Assembly: GCA_934047225.1 (NCBI GenBank)
Contig: OW203983.1
Coordinates: forward strand, 39,118,310 to 39,182,309
Reading direction: 5' to 3'
DNA: 64,000 nt
From: Ypsolopha sequella
Lineage: Eukaryota > Arthropoda > Insecta > Lepidoptera > Ypsolophidae
The notes under the pieces were generated by a model that had not been told where the DNA came from, made no database searches, and was given only the letters and a program-made list of their open reading frames with translations. Both the position numbers and the translations under genes were made by a program. Of the stretch, positions 9,601 to 19,204 are shown in pieces (the stretch's first letter is position 1; every line of letters begins with the position of its first letter).

Positions 9601-11595
9601 CAACAAATAGTTTGCGTTAGTTCGTACGAAGCAGTGATCTATAATATTATGGTATCTATGGTACGAAGATATTGTGCTAAAACACCGGTCAACAAGTTTC
9701 TGCCACAGAAGCGATTATTGAAATGTCTAAATCCAAACTCGGATTTTTTCTATCAGCTCTCATGTTTTTGGAAGAACTTGTTCTGTCCATACATTTCATG
9801 CTACGTTTTCACTATAAAAATCGTATGTGATTGTTTTAAGCAAAGATATTATAAAAAATATATTATAAAACCTCATTGGTTTTGTGTAATTAAATTTAAA
9901 ACTACGCTTTTTTATTTTCATCTTACTATTAAAAAGAACTATTGAGGAGAAGTATTATTGTAAATTAATACCGAAAAACTAGTTGTGCTAAGCGTACAGT
10001 TTAATATATTAAAAATATTTTTACAAATTCAATTTATCTTACGCAAATAATGGAGAGGGTTTGAGTTCGGATTCGAATTCGGATTCAGCACACGGTTTAC
10101 TACAAGATTATCAAAAAATATTTCAAAATACAAAATAAAGTGTATTTTTGTTGACCGTGCTAGAAATTTATACTCCGTGCTGGAAATTTATTTTTTTATA
10201 ACATTATGAACGTTTAAGGCCACGTTAAGTTCTTAAACTGAAGAGTCTGTTTATTTCAAAGACATTATACATAATATATTATATATAATGTATAATGTCT
10301 TTGAAATTATATGTCTTTGGTTTATTTCAGCCTGAACCTTCTACTGTCTGTTAATTTTGTTATTTTAATGCCTGCCCTAACACGTACCAACCCCCAGCAG
10401 TTGATCAAAATTAGTTGATAGCCAATTGTTCTTTTGAAGTTGCAGCACTACGTCACCTTTCAGAGCTGGCACCGCGCCCACGAACAAATGCTTCGACGAC
10501 GACAACTTTAATGATATGGTAGGTTCTTTACATTTTATCTAATTTAGAAAACACCGTATAATTATAACACTTTTAATCGGGCTTTCAAATTATTTACAAA
10601 TACTTTCTAGTCACCTAGTTATCACTATTATCAGTAATAAGTTAATAAGTTATACCATACCATTAGGACGCCTCTGAAACCCAGCTCAATTTCAGGTCAC
10701 TAATTTGGAGATCTCGCATTTTGCTTTGAAAAGCGCGTTTAGTTATTAGCTGGTTTCCAGGTGGTAAAAATCACAGGACCCGCCTTTTCGTACCTGCCTT
10801 TTAGCAGTCCCTCTCAGGCAGCCCACATCCCAACATTAGAAATACGATAAATATTAATAAATTTATAATTTTTTTTTTTTCATTTCAGTGCAAAGTTCGC
10901 ATGATTCCCCTCTCCGCCCCACCGACAGCCAATGACTCCTGCAACATGTTAAGATCTGAAACCGCTTCTTCTTTTGTACCTCGAAATACCACCGATGATA
11001 TGGGTTAGTATTATTAAGATTTAGTAATAACAGGTTTAAGTTACCCTCCATTAAGATGAGCTTGAGTGAAGTCAAGCTGAGTTTAAGAGTTTAGAGTGCA
11101 GTAAGGTTTAGTGATAGTAGTGCAGTAAATGACTTCTGATTTTGAGAAGAATATCCAGTTTATTACGTTGGTAATAATGTAGATAATGTTGGTTTGTTAC
11201 TTGTTACAATAATTTATTAAATATTGTTACGTGTATACTTTACTGAGAAACATAAATCTATTACAGAAACGGACAATGAGTACCAAGATGCCCACACCGA
11301 AGACATTCAACCTCATGTTTGTACAATCTCAGAAAATGTTGAAATGCCTCAATCTAAACCAGGCAAAGTTGGGCGATTTAGAGCCAAAATTGCCCCGGGC
11401 CACCACAAAGGTTGTCCAGCTCAGAAGTCCAATCACAAGGACTCTATAAAGGATAAAGATAAGCAGCCCCCAGTAAATGTTCAGCCTCATGGGCATCACC
11501 ACACGAAGAACCCGAACCATCATCAGTGTTGTGGGGCCTTCGGTAATCCTCATGTTAGGCATAAAACTGGCAATGCCAGCTGTAGATTAATTTAA
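646..11595 (+). CDS. Gyc88E: Atypical soluble guanylyl cyclase (Gyc88E / MsGC-beta3 type), last eight exons
   Basis: Cytosolic enzyme that converts GTP to cGMP. The Gyc88E/MsGC-beta3 group is the atypical, NO-poor, oxygen-responsive branch of the soluble cyclases. Eight exons join in frame with canonical GT/AG sites: 646-778, 7059-7216, 8499-8568, 8736-9101, 9417-9528, 10446-10518, 10889-11003 and 11267-11595 (stop), giving 451 residues. The first three exons carry the end of the class III cyclase domain: [12 protein letters not shown] (guanine-contact Glu and a metal-binding-type Asp), [14 protein letters not shown], then [19 protein letters not shown] (guanine-contact Cys and the transition-state Asn and Arg). 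The key residues are present, so catalysis looks intact. The remaining ~330 residues form the long C-terminal extension typical of this subgroup, ending in a His-rich tail. The heme-binding, PAS-like and coiled-coil parts must lie left of the window. The 6.3-kb and smaller introns are repeat-rich. A different exon choice in the extension cannot be excluded. Confidence 0.88.
950..1250. repeat. Diverged direct duplication in cyclase intron
   Basis: A segment containing 'tattcaactagtcttctttta' (less one base in places) occurs near 968-990 and again near 1188-1210. Similar flanks follow in both (a cttttgtc/cttttctt run, then tttaacc). This suggests an old local duplication about 220 bp apart. No coding content was seen. 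Confidence 0.45.
1461..1755. mobile_element. MITE with perfect 29-bp terminal inverted repeats
   Basis: The 29 bases at 1461-1489 are the exact reverse complement of 1727-1755; the arm begins AATAGTACATTACGATACGA. The 295-bp interior has no coding potential and holds a smaller palindrome around 1643-1668 (TTTACGCACG…CGTGCGTAAA). Perfect arms suggest a fairly recent non-autonomous DNA transposon. I could not fix a clear target-site duplication. Confidence 0.75.
1561..1605 (+). repeat. 45-bp exact direct repeat, copy 1 (copy 2 at 2515-2559)
   Basis: The 45 bases starting GTTATTTGCGGGTCTCACAA are identical at 1561-1605 and 2515-2559. Copy 1 lies inside the MITE at 1461-1755, so copy 2 is probably a relic of a related element or of a local duplication or conversion event. 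Confidence 0.8.
2128..2278. mobile_element. MITE, about 150 bp, ~40-bp imperfect inverted repeats
   Basis: The left arm runs from 2128 (CCACCATGAGTTTGGCACTC…) and the right arm ends near 2278 (…GAGTGCCAAACTCATGG). The arms match over about 40 bp with a few mismatches and converge on a short centre. Interpreted as a small foldback non-autonomous element. The minus-strand open frame inside it is a by-product. Confidence 0.7.
2790..3060. repeat. T-rich imperfect tandem repeat
   Basis: A pyrimidine-rich tract reuses the motif 'ttcattttcttgttctgtac' several times (about 2849, 2893 in part, 3008 and 3037 in part). On the minus strand it lies immediately 3' of the stop codon of the antisense exon cluster, so it would be the A-rich 3' UTR of that putative transcript. 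Confidence 0.5.
3076..3470 (-). CDS. Putative nested antisense gene: two related phase-0 exons with a stop (partial)
   Basis: I do not recognise this protein. Two minus-strand segments look like true exons. Exon B (3470-3381, 90 nt) follows a tttctcag acceptor and ends at a GTAATA donor. Exon C (3207-3076) follows a gtttttcag acceptor and ends in TAA. Both are phase 0 and begin with the same reading: B gives [19 protein letters not shown] then EGKDNDP; C gives [19 protein letters not shown] then NGKDNDP. Similarity continues into the intron on the acceptor side (3210-3280 against 3473-3540), so exon plus intron were duplicated together. The shared reading frame, shared phase and conserved GPP…SFI…GKDNDP pattern argue for coding selection. 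No 5' exon or start was found. It sits inside a cyclase intron on the opposite strand. A captured gene fragment in a decayed repeat is the main alternative. Confidence 0.4.
3548..4035. mobile_element. MITE with long (~120 bp) inverted repeats
   Basis: Bases ~3548-3668 are the inverted counterpart of ~3893-4034. Both arms share 'taacaagatgtgaccaa', an 'actacatcaaaataaac' block, and a 'ggttggct…gcaacct' block near the centre. The ~490-bp element has no coding capacity. It separates the antisense exon pair from their third, degenerate module. Confidence 0.7.
4050..4260. repeat. Low-copy repeat with cagccgtcggttgcagtcg motifs
   Basis: The segment is rich in variants of 'gcgtcagc', 'tgcagtcg' and 'ccatcg/cgatgg'. 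A related piece (gtagcgtcagccgtcgtcgg) occurs at about 2340-2365. Both are probably parts of one degenerate repeat family. No gene was seen. Confidence 0.35.
4336..4719 (+). mobile_element. 5'-truncated non-LTR (LINE or SINE) insertion with 12-bp target-site duplication
   Basis: AATGACATTACA occurs at 4324-4335 and again at 4720-4731, flanking a 384-bp insert that ends in a GATG tetranucleotide tail (ctgatggatggatag). The 3' end 'gtccagcagtggacgaacgaggctg' is shared, inverted, with the element at 11991-12114. The interior has an open frame of about 60 codons but no recognisable domain. Target-primed reverse transcription explains the duplication, the truncation and the tail. Confidence 0.75.
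4732..4865 (-). pseudogene. Degenerate third module of the antisense exon cluster
   Basis: After a ttatttcag acceptor, one frame reads [18 protein letters not shown], which resembles the GPP…EGKDNDPT part of the exon at 3381-3470. The phase differs from the other two modules, and a TGA follows after about 24 codons. The sequence beyond it (GTAATGTC, then a 'tgaaatttagtaaatattta' tract at 4335-4308) matches the donor side of exon B (GTAATATC, tgaaattaggtaaatattta). The non-LTR insert at 4336-4719 has since split it. It could be an alternative last exon, but decay is more likely. Confidence 0.35.
5338..5410 (-). repeat. tRNA-like segment, probably the head of a SINE
   Basis: On the minus strand the segment has a Pol III A-box-like TAGCTCATGGGTAGAAC (near 5405-5389) and a B-box-like GGTTCAAGCCC (5363-5353) at tRNA-like spacing, with a short anticodon-like stem between them. 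The acceptor stem is not convincingly paired, so this is more likely a tRNA-derived SINE or tRNA relic than a functional tRNA. Confidence 0.45.
5420..6560. other. Intron sequence, no supported gene
   Basis: A stretch at 5563-5910 is open on both strands. It has no domain, no splice context and no start support, and the double openness follows from its locally higher GC. Nothing else was recognised up to the microsatellite. Confidence 0.4.
6575..6675. repeat. (TA)n microsatellite with acttatatatataagt interruptions
   Basis: About 100 bp of alternating TA, interrupted by palindromic 'acttatatatataagta' units. It can form hairpins and is likely length-polymorphic. Confidence 0.95.
7895..8030. 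mobile_element. Probable small foldback element
   Basis: The left part 'tgtgcaactgtcacataacttgagatattgg' (in two pieces around 7907-7936) is mirrored by 'ccaatgtctaattatattcagttgcaca' near 7998-8026. The arms are imperfect and meet at an 'acgaaatgaacgaagtgaat' centre. A MITE-like structure in a cyclase intron. Confidence 0.45.
8198..8310. repeat. Interspersed repeat, copy 1 (copy 2 at about 22573-22685)
   Basis: The tract gcggtttta…ggccaatca…gcagcgcagaatcg…gtaatattataacatcgg…aaacaatcta recurs at 22573-22685 with about 90 percent identity by eye. No coding content was seen. The class is unknown to me. Confidence 0.65.
10253..10307. repeat. Near-perfect 55-bp palindrome in a cyclase intron
   Basis: Arms of 20 bp at 10253-10272 (ATTTCAAAGACATTATACAT) and 10288-10307 are exact inverted copies. 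The AT-only centre is itself nearly palindromic. It lies between exons 9417-9528 and 10446-10518, and would fold into a strong hairpin in the pre-mRNA. Confidence 0.85.
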
Positions 11596-11990
11596 GTTAA
11601 TCTGTAAGTATTATCTACTTTATAATTTAACAAGCTTTCATCCGCGGCAACGCTCTCATGGGTATAGTTAATTTACTTATAAGAATTTTCCTGAGGAAAT
11701 CAGAAATTTTCCCGAGATAAATAGTAGCCAATGTCACTATAACCGGTTCTGCTACTATTTTTGTAACAAATACACTCTCGCATTTATAACATTTAGGGAT
11801 TTTAAGCCCAGTTTCTAAAAAGTTTGTCACATTTATGTAATGCAAATACCGAAATCAATTGAATACTTACTTGATATTAAATGTTTGATGTTTATAGTAG
11901 GTATTCATTAGGAAATTATTTTGCTGTTCTTTGTCCGCTGTTAGAACATAATTGACAGTTACTTATTTTACATCATTATTTTATTTTACA

Positions 11991-12114
11991 TCCATCCATC
12001 CATCCATCCTTCAGCCTAGTTCGTCCACTGCTGTACATAAGCCTTTCCAGGATTTTGCCACTCCCGGCGGTCATCCTGGAAGAATTGCCCATAATCACAC
12101 ACGCTGGGCAGGTA
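11991..12114 (-). mobile_element. Short non-LTR/SINE 3' fragment, minus orientation
   Basis: It begins with a (CATC)n run and then 'gttcgtccactgctg', the reverse complement of the tail of the element at 4336-4719, and shares its 'gggcaattcttccaggatgacc' block inverted. Flanks 'ttacatcattattttatttt' and 'ttacattattttatcttatt' look like an imperfect target-site duplication. Confidence 0.6.
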
Positions 12115-12197
12115 TATTACATTATTTTATCTTATTTTACAGATATATAATAGAACAATTGTAATTCCTTGTTATTTCATTCTCATGAGATTAATAA

Positions 12198-12243
12198 TAG
12201 ACAAAACTCAACATGTTTATAGAAATATGTTGAGTTTTGTCTA
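12198..12243. repeat. 17-bp perfect hairpin
   Basis: TAGACAAAACTCAACAT (12198-12214) is the exact reverse complement of 12227-12243, with a 12-nt loop. No downstream T-run or gene end makes it a clear terminator. Its function is unknown. Confidence 0.8.
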
Positions 12244-13629
12244 CGCACTTCCTTCTAGGGGTTAAATAACATGTTCAGGTATAATTAAGCTATATTCATT
12301 ATCCTAAGGAACCATCTCGCTTCTGCTGGTGCATTTTTTCATATCCTGGATAAATAATAATGAATGGTAGTATTTTGTTTTTCTATGTATACCTAAAATT
12401 ACTGCTCACAGTTACTTATAGGAGCGTTTTAGAAGGAAAATATTTTGTGATAGGTAGTGACTTCTTGGATAACTTAGGGAATGCCACGATGTTTTTTACT
12501 TAAATTCAAGGACTACACTATCCTTGCTTATTTGTGTGAATACTTATAAGTTATATTTTGTAAAAACGTTCTAATCAATATCACGATTTCCGAGCTTACT
12601 TTTATATTTTGCTGTAGTCTTAATAATGTGGCAAAGAACCTACATACTCGAAATAAGTTTTTAGAAATAATAATGTAAAAAAATCTACTCACATGCAAGT
12701 TGAATACAATCATCCGGCTGATTTTTAGAGAAACTCAGTACTCGTACAACAGAAAATGTTCGGGGTTAAAACACACAGAACTGCAGTTCTGTATTAAAAC
12801 AGCTAATATAAATTAATGATTGATGATTAAACAACAGCGAACGAAAAAAACATGGAAGTCTGATTAGAGCTGAAAAATTGCTCAACTATAAAGTGTGTTG
12901 GAAATAATTTTATATGACGACAGCTCTAATAGCATTCACTGTGTCTTTGAGTATGCCAATCACGGCTGGCCTAGTGTCGCATAACAACAGTACGAACCAA
13001 TCATGAGTTTTGTGCCCTTTTCAGTCTCTGGTGCCATATAACGAAAGACACGTTGTTCAATATGAGTCTTCTATGTTTTTTTCATTCGCCTTTAAACAAT
13101 GATTAAACCTTTTGCCATTCCATCATCCAGTATTATAGGGACGCTACTGTATAGGCCATAGGGCCTGCGGCAAGGCGCAAATATTAATGCTGCTGCGGCG
13201 GGAGGGTTGACCAGTTGATAAGCCACCACCGGACTATCATACGCGCGGAGCGTTGGGTGTCATTCTCGCCACCCCACCTTGAATGACGTCATCATGTCAG
13301 CCAGCGCCAGCTGTTTTGGATCCGATTGGCTTATGGTGTCACACGGCGCAAATATACTAACCTCGGAGAGTGATGTATGTTTATGCCGTTTGTTACAGAA
13401 CAAACGCTAGAGCCATGTGGACCCAATGCGAGGCATTTTTTCAATGAGCTAGTGCCTGGTTGACACCTTAAATAATAAGAGGACTAGGGCATACCTCCGA
13501 CAGAGGATTAAGATATTATCTCGCCATCCAAAGAGGTAATTCCAAAAGCCTTCATGGCACACTTCGATTTGGGCAAAACATTCTACCTATATTTTTTTAA
13601 AGTTTAAGACTATTTAATTTAAATTTTAG

Positions 13630-14380
13630 GTATAACCCGAATCAAAGACCTTGGGAATAGAAATTATGACCGGAAATATCCATCACTTACTAACACAATC
13701 TCTCCGTCTAGTATATTCGCAAATGGAAATACAGACAGCATTAAAAACAATAGCAGTCAGTTGTCTACATCAGGGGTCTCGAAACTACGGCCCGCAGGCC
13801 AAGACCGGCCCGCGAGCACCACCAATCTGGCCCGCGGTTGTTGGCGTGACATGCCCGGTTTCTAGCCCGCTATAGTTTATTTAAAATTCACAAACATATA
13901 ATATTAACGAGATGCTATTTATAATAGGATCAAAATTCACAACCCGTTATCATGCGTATTTGTCTAAAAGTAGCGTTATTATAAGTATGTTATTTACAAC
14001 CCTATTTTAAGGTCTGCGCACAGCACGCGCTGCGGCTAATTCTGTCGCAATGGTTAATGTTGCCCGAAGTACCAACCGAAATTGCGAACGGAGCGGAGTA
14101 CACGCCTGCGCCCTTCACAATAGATATCTCACTGACCGGCTAATCCCAATAAGAAAATTTGCGCGTCAACACTACAGTATTTTGGAATCATAGTCTTGGC
14201 CCTCGGGACTTAGTGGAGGAATCATTGTGGCCCTTAGGCAAAAAAGTTTGGAGACCCCTGGTCTAAATTATCGATCGCTTAAATCCCGTCTGTGACGTAA
14301 ACATACGCAAATATACTGACAGTACAGACAAAGTTGGCAGACATTTTGAATCCCAAGGTCTTTTGACTCAGGTTATAACT
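13630..14380. mobile_element. Outer inverted-repeat element, host of a hAT insertion
   Basis: The left end 'tataacccgaatcaaagacc' followed by ttggga (from 13630) is mirrored by 'tcccaaggtcttttgactca' followed by ggttata (to about 14378) with few mismatches. Without the nested hAT element (13771-14260 plus one target copy) it would be about 250 bp, a usual MITE size. Confidence 0.6.
13771..14260. mobile_element. hAT-type non-autonomous element nested in another MITE
   Basis: The ends CAGGGGTCTCGAAACT (13771) and AGTTTGGAGACCCCTG (14260) form the CAGGG…CCCTG inverted repeat of hAT elements. The interior is rich in ggcccgc motifs, as in this hAT group. The flanking 8-mers GTCTACAT (13763-13770) and GTCTAAAT (14261-14268) are an 8-bp target-site duplication with one change. 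The open frame at 13651-13875 is an artefact of it. Confidence 0.8.
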
Positions 14381-15325
14381 ACTCCTTTTTAGATAGTGTA
14401 TTTGTTGATAATGTTACTTATTGATTGTTCTTTTAAACAAATGTATACTTTTATTTTGCTTAAGTCTTATTCATGATTATGGATAATGCCTGCTATGTCT
14501 TTTTAATTTGGGGAAAACAGGATCTCGTAGAGAAATATTTCCCTATAAGACATATCAAAGTTGAATTCCAAAGATCTAAAATGATTATTATTAACTATAG
14601 AGAGCTTTATAAGATGACAATAGAAAGAATGTATAAAATTTATTATTCTTATATCTACTTATACAAAATTATTCATACTGTATGACAGTAATAAAACTAT
14701 CATGTTGTGTGTATTTATGTATTTATACTTTTCCTCAATTTAGTAATTGAGCTTGCGATGTAGGTACAGTACAGATATATATTTTATTTCACCTAAGGTA
14801 CGAAATGAAGAAAAATTTTTAGATACATATTTACTAAAAACAATACTTAAATACTAGTTATAGATATAAAGTAAATATCCAAAAAGTAGTTCTAGCAAAT
14901 GTTGTTGTGAGTCAATTAATGTTTTCAACAATCTAGTCGTTTTGAGATTTTGGAATTTAAGTAATTTGAAAATATTTTTGTGTATTTTTTACGTATTAAT
15001 TAATTACGTAAGTATTTTAGCATTCAGTTAGAATTCCTTATTAGGAATTAAAATTTAAATAGATATCTGTTTAGCGCTGTAACTGCATCGTTCATACGTG
15101 TTCCACTTGTGCGCGTCATGGTGCGTTAGTGTCTTTACTGTGCTTCAACTACTTATGAAAATCGAATAAACCTAAAGTTTTCATGTGAATGTAATAAAAC
15201 TCATAATTTTTCACTAAGCGGAACTCCTAAAGCTTGTTTCTAGGGCAGGCGAAAAAATGACCCAAAGTCTCAAAGTATTATATTAGCGACTACAAAAAAC
15301 GTTACGTCTCACTCTCCATCTTTTT
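14381..15325. other. AT-rich intergenic stretch
   Basis: Nothing recognisable was seen. The open frame at 14473-14685 has no domain or composition signal. Confidence 0.5.
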
Positions 15326-15647
15326 TAGGGTTCCGTACCCAAAGGGTAACCAACGGGACCCTATTACTAAGACTCCGCTGTCCGGCTGCCTGTCCGTCTA
15401 TCTGTCCGTCTGTCTGTCCGTCTGTCTGTGCGTCTGTCACCAGACTGTATCTCATGAACCGTGATAGTTAGACAGTTGAAATTTTGATGATGGTATTTCT
15501 GTTGCCGTTATTACAAAACATACTGAAAAGGAGAATAAAATAAATATTCAAGGGGGCTCCCATACAACAGACATATTTTTTGCCGTTTTTATAGATAATG
15601 GTACGGAACTCTTCGTCCGCGAGTCCGACTCGCACTTGGCCGGTTTT
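15326..15647 (-). repeat. Widespread lepidopteran repeat (gggttccgtaccc … ggccggtttt), copy 1
   Basis: The segment runs from 'agggttccgtacccaaaggg' through a (GTCTGTCC)n-like tract to 'gactcgcacttggccggttt'. It is the reverse of the copy at 26322-26610. I know this as a very common lepidopteran interspersed repeat. Class uncertain (SINE-like or Helitron-like). Confidence 0.8.
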
Positions 15648-16275
15648 TGCTTACACTTCTTACCGCGTTATTAGAACGAGTTGAGCTACCGAGCGTCGCT
15701 CACCGTATCTTTTTCTGTAAACGCTAACAAATACTTTGTGGTATTGGTGTCATTATTCGTTTTTCCAACTGCCCTAAAAATTAGTCGTTTCAATTTTGTA
15801 CCACTGACCAAAGATTTCAAAAGTTTAGATTAGCCCTGGCACCTAAATTTATTGCATAGTTTTTGAATGTGTGCGTTAACATAATGCCGACGCGCGCACA
15901 ATATGAGTGCGCAATCTGTCTACCTACTGTCAGCAAACTGACCAGACTACTAAAGTCGTAAAAATTCAAAACTTTAAGTGCACTTAAGGCATCCAACTAT
16001 CACTGTGTTCAGATGAGCACTGATTCCAAACGTGTGAGCGTCACCCATTTAAAGGTGAACACGTTTTGGTGCTGTCATACAACGCTAAGGGCTTATCTTT
16101 ACTTTTGAAATCTTTGTCACTGACGAACAAGTGATTGGAAACTCTGGTGCAATTATAAAATTACCGACGAAAAAAAACCGGGATAACATGGAAACCCGGG
16201 AAATGTTGTTCGTATTGTGTGTAAATTACAACTACATGTGAAACATGTTAGGTCTCAGTTCCGATTTCCCTAAAT

Positions 16276-16565
16276 CAGCGTTTCTTAACCTGTGGTCCGC
16301 GGACCCCTGAGGGTCCCTGAGCAGCCTAATCAGCAGACCATTTAACAATCGTTAATATGTTATAAACAATCATAATTTAGTTTGCAAAAAAGCAGCACCA
16401 AACTTATCTTTAACGTATTTTATATAAAAATGTATATATTTTTTTGTAATTTGTAGAACTAAAATAAATGGTCCAAAATTTATTGCTGCTTTTTTAATAA
16501 GGGGGTCCTTAAAATTGTGCTTGATTTCCTAAGGGGCCGTGGACAAAAAAGGTTAAGAAACGCTG
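16276..16565. mobile_element. hAT-type MITE with perfect 8-bp target-site duplication
   Basis: CAGCGTTTCTTAACC (16276-16290) and GGTTAAGAAACGCTG (16551-16565) are perfect 15-bp inverted ends. CCCTAAAT flanks both sides (16268-16275 and 16566-16573). The length is 290 bp with no coding capacity. The CAG…CTG ends and 8-bp duplication are diagnostic of the hAT superfamily. Confidence 0.92.
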
Positions 16566-16911
16566 CCCTAAATCATTCTCACTTTAGGTGATAGTAAATA
16601 CTTAAATTTCTAAATTAAATAAATACCACCTGATACCCCATAAAATGGATGAAATAAGATAACAAAAAAATACTTTAAAACCTTGTATTGACTTCAGAAA
16701 AAAAAGTAATTTCAAGAGAAGCTCTCGTTTAGTCTTGTCGCATTCTGAGTGATGTGGTTTGATTTTGGAGACATACTCGTAACAAAGACAACATATCTCA
16801 GAACCTTCAGAAACATAGGACCAAGACAAACCAAACATGGTCAATATGGTCATGGTACTGAACAATGTTAAAATATTGTAATTGTAACTGAAAAATATAT
16901 ATATAAAAAAT

Positions 16912-17183
16912 ATATACAAGGTGAATTTTTGATCATCGTCCAAATTCATACTGGTGGCTTGGTAAGTGATCAGTATCATGGATCAATAACAATTTTGGTG
17001 AAATTCGTAAAATGAAATTTCGACTCCCCATAGTGATTCACTCGGGAGTGGAACTGAATTTCTATGGGAAGCCGAAATTTCAATTTACGAACTTCACAAA
17101 AATTGTTACTGATCCAAGATAGTGATCATTTATTAAGCCTCCAGTATGAATTTGGACGATAATCAAAAAGCCACCTTGTATAT
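16912..17183. mobile_element. Foldback MITE with ~120-bp arms
   Basis: The left arm ~16912-17032 (tatatacaaggtg… ccaaattcatactgg…) is the imperfect inverse of the right arm ~17063-17183 (…ccagtatgaatttgg…caccttgtatata). The interior loop is only about 30 bp. TATA-like sequence flanks both ends. The minus-strand open frame overlapping the left arm is not a gene. Confidence 0.75.
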
Positions 17184-18339
17184 ATCAAAAGACATGATTA
17201 AAATACATAGGCAGTCATGGGGACTGCTGACAGAACTGAAAACTTTAATGTCAAATAGCATGACGGTGACGCGAACACATAAAATTTTCCCCTAGCAAAA
17301 ATCGTCCAACGCGCCTAAAAAAGTTTTCACTTCAAAAACAGTTTTCTGGTAAGATGAGTATTTGTGGCGCGGCAGCTGATTAGAGCAGACGTTAAAAAAC
17401 AAAAGCTTTAGAACAAGACAAGACTTATTCCAAGTAGCGCCGACACTTGAACTTATTAAAAAATTTTTTTTTTTTTTTTTTTCAGGGAATATAAGCCATT
17501 TTAGGACATAGTTTTCATTATTTTGGTATATAAATTAACCATTATTTTTTGTGATTTTTTAAAGAATTGTCGGATGACCTTATCACTTGAGAATTTTAGA
17601 CATTATACTGATTGTGATGTGTGATTGCTTATAAAAAAGTGGTCTGTCTCTGTCTGTCTACTTATCTGTCATCTAGCTGTCAAATTAGTGTGAAGCGAAT
17701 TATTATAAATTAATCTTGATAGCAAAGGACACATTTCTAAACAGCCATTACTCAAGTGACGTCGCACGAGGCCAAATGGAAGTTGCAGCCTTTTCGTAAA
17801 AATATTCATCATCATAAGGTTTTTTAGACCAAAACTTCGAAAATACGGCTTGTTAAACCTAAATCTCGAAATAGTTTTCGAATTAACACAATTGCACCCG
17901 AATTTACAATCACTAGTCATTATGTCCCCTCACTATTAGGTAAAACTTTTGTTCGTAAAACGAAAACTATCATTTTTAGATCGTGCTTAAAAAATAAGGT
18001 TTGATACAAAATAATAATGTAAGAATTAAGAAGATGGAAGAAACTTATTATTTAAGTAGGTATACAATAGAGAAAACTTTGTAATAAAATTATTTTGCAT
18101 AGGTTCGAGTACCTATTTTATATCGTTATTGCTCATTTGACATAAAGGTAGGATTTATGCACATTTTATTAATTTACGACATTTTTGGAAATAAGTTAGT
18201 ACTACTAGGGCACACCATAAAACACATAAAAAAAGAAACCTAAGCTCTTATGATATGAATGACAAAATCCAGGAATGGGACTGGAAATGGTACTGGCCTC
18301 TTCTTGTTTTCGTCAATATTTATGATTCTAAAATGGGGC
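17184..18339. other. Intergenic, no gene seen
   Basis: It contains a poly(T) run at about 17464-17482 and short gtctgtc repeats near 17643-17660. The open frames have no recognisable domains. Confidence 0.5.
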
Positions 18340-18493
18340 TCTACCGCGTAATTCTCATTTGTATCAACTTCAAGCAAATGCATGCGAAATTCAACGCGTG
18401 CAAAAGAGATGGCATGTTAGGCGGGCGTCGTCGCACGCACGACAAATTTCAATCTCAAGTTGATGTTGATGAAAATGAGAATTACGCGGTAGA
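18340..18493. mobile_element. 154-bp MITE family, copy 1
   Basis: The terminal arm TCTACCGCGTAATTCTCATT (from 18340) is inverted perfectly at 18473-18493. Copies of exactly 154 bp lie at 26820-26973 (inverted) and 53105-53258. The copies are near-identical, implying recent spread. Translation of this element produces the same peptide in two unrelated places (see rejected items). Confidence 0.88.
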
Positions 18494-18894
18494 CCCGCTG
18501 TTCAGAGAAATAGCTTTTCTTACATATTTTAAAACCAAAGTGCATACATTGATGTTAAAAATTTAAAGAAGGAGAAAATGTAGCAAAAGAAAATAAAATG
18601 CAGAATCTTTCGGCATAATTCGATCGCGGTCGGTATTGCCACTGATGCAGTGTTGCCAGATACCTTGTTGAGCTGAGCTACCTTGTTTTTTTTTGTTATA
18701 CTTTCAATCTTCGGCCTGGCCAACTGGGGCCCCCTCCGTGGCTGGGCCCCTAGGCCAGTGCTAAAGCCTACTTAGCTGTGATAGTTTTCCTTTTACTTCG
18801 TAATATATAATAAAATAAAATAAATTTCAAGATTTTATTTTGCCATTTTGTCGTGATTAATGTGTGTAACCCATACCAAATTAAAGCTTTCTAG

Positions 18895-19005
18895 TACTAA
18901 GAGTCTCTGAGCTAAGCCTCGGGTAGACAGACAGACAGATGGACGGACATGGTGAAACTGTAAGGGTTCCTTTTTGACTATGGAACCCTACAAACGACCG
19001 AATTG
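18895..19005 (-). repeat. Fragment of the lepidopteran gggttcc repeat
   Basis: It holds an (AGAC)n tract followed by 'ggacggacatggtgaaactg' and 'ctatggaaccctacaaa', a diverged partial copy of the element at 15326-15647. Confidence 0.5.
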
Positions 19006-19204
19006 AAAGTGCGAGTATAGGCCCAAACTGACTTGAGTTGAGTGAATGGCTAGATCAAAAATCTCGAGTGGTTAGCTCTATCTATATCCTGAAACCGCAC
19101 TATATAACATTAGTTTACATATGAAATTGCCGTTTTCTATAGAGAATTTGAAGGAAACTCAATTTTCATTACTAAAATTTTTGCATTTTTGTGGGAATGA
19201 CAAA

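Larger units (their letters stand above)
11596..13629. other. Intergenic region 3' of the cyclase gene
   Basis: It holds a reversed non-LTR fragment (11991-12114) and a hairpin (12198-12243). A GC-richer stretch near 13150-13340 could be part of an unrecognised repeat. No canonical AATAAA was seen close after the cyclase stop, so its 3' end is undefined. No other gene was seen. Confidence 0.5.

Noticed and set aside
10461..10463. Alternative splice acceptor (tttcag) for the cyclase exon at 10446-10518
   Set aside because: Joining at this site to the preceding exon end (…TG) would create an immediate TGA stop; the acceptor at 10445 keeps the frame open.
12198..12243. Hairpin considered as a transcription terminator or microRNA
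   Set aside because: The stem is only 17 bp with no T-run and no adjacent gene end, and it is too short for a typical pre-miRNA.
14473..14685. 70-codon plus-strand frame
   Set aside because: AT-driven composition without domain or splice context.
18255..18566. Apparent conserved protein shared with 26720-27007 (LYRVILICINFKQMHAKFNA…)
   Set aside because: The identical peptides are translations of the 154-bp MITE at both sites. The reading frame starts and ends outside the repeat in unrelated sequence.
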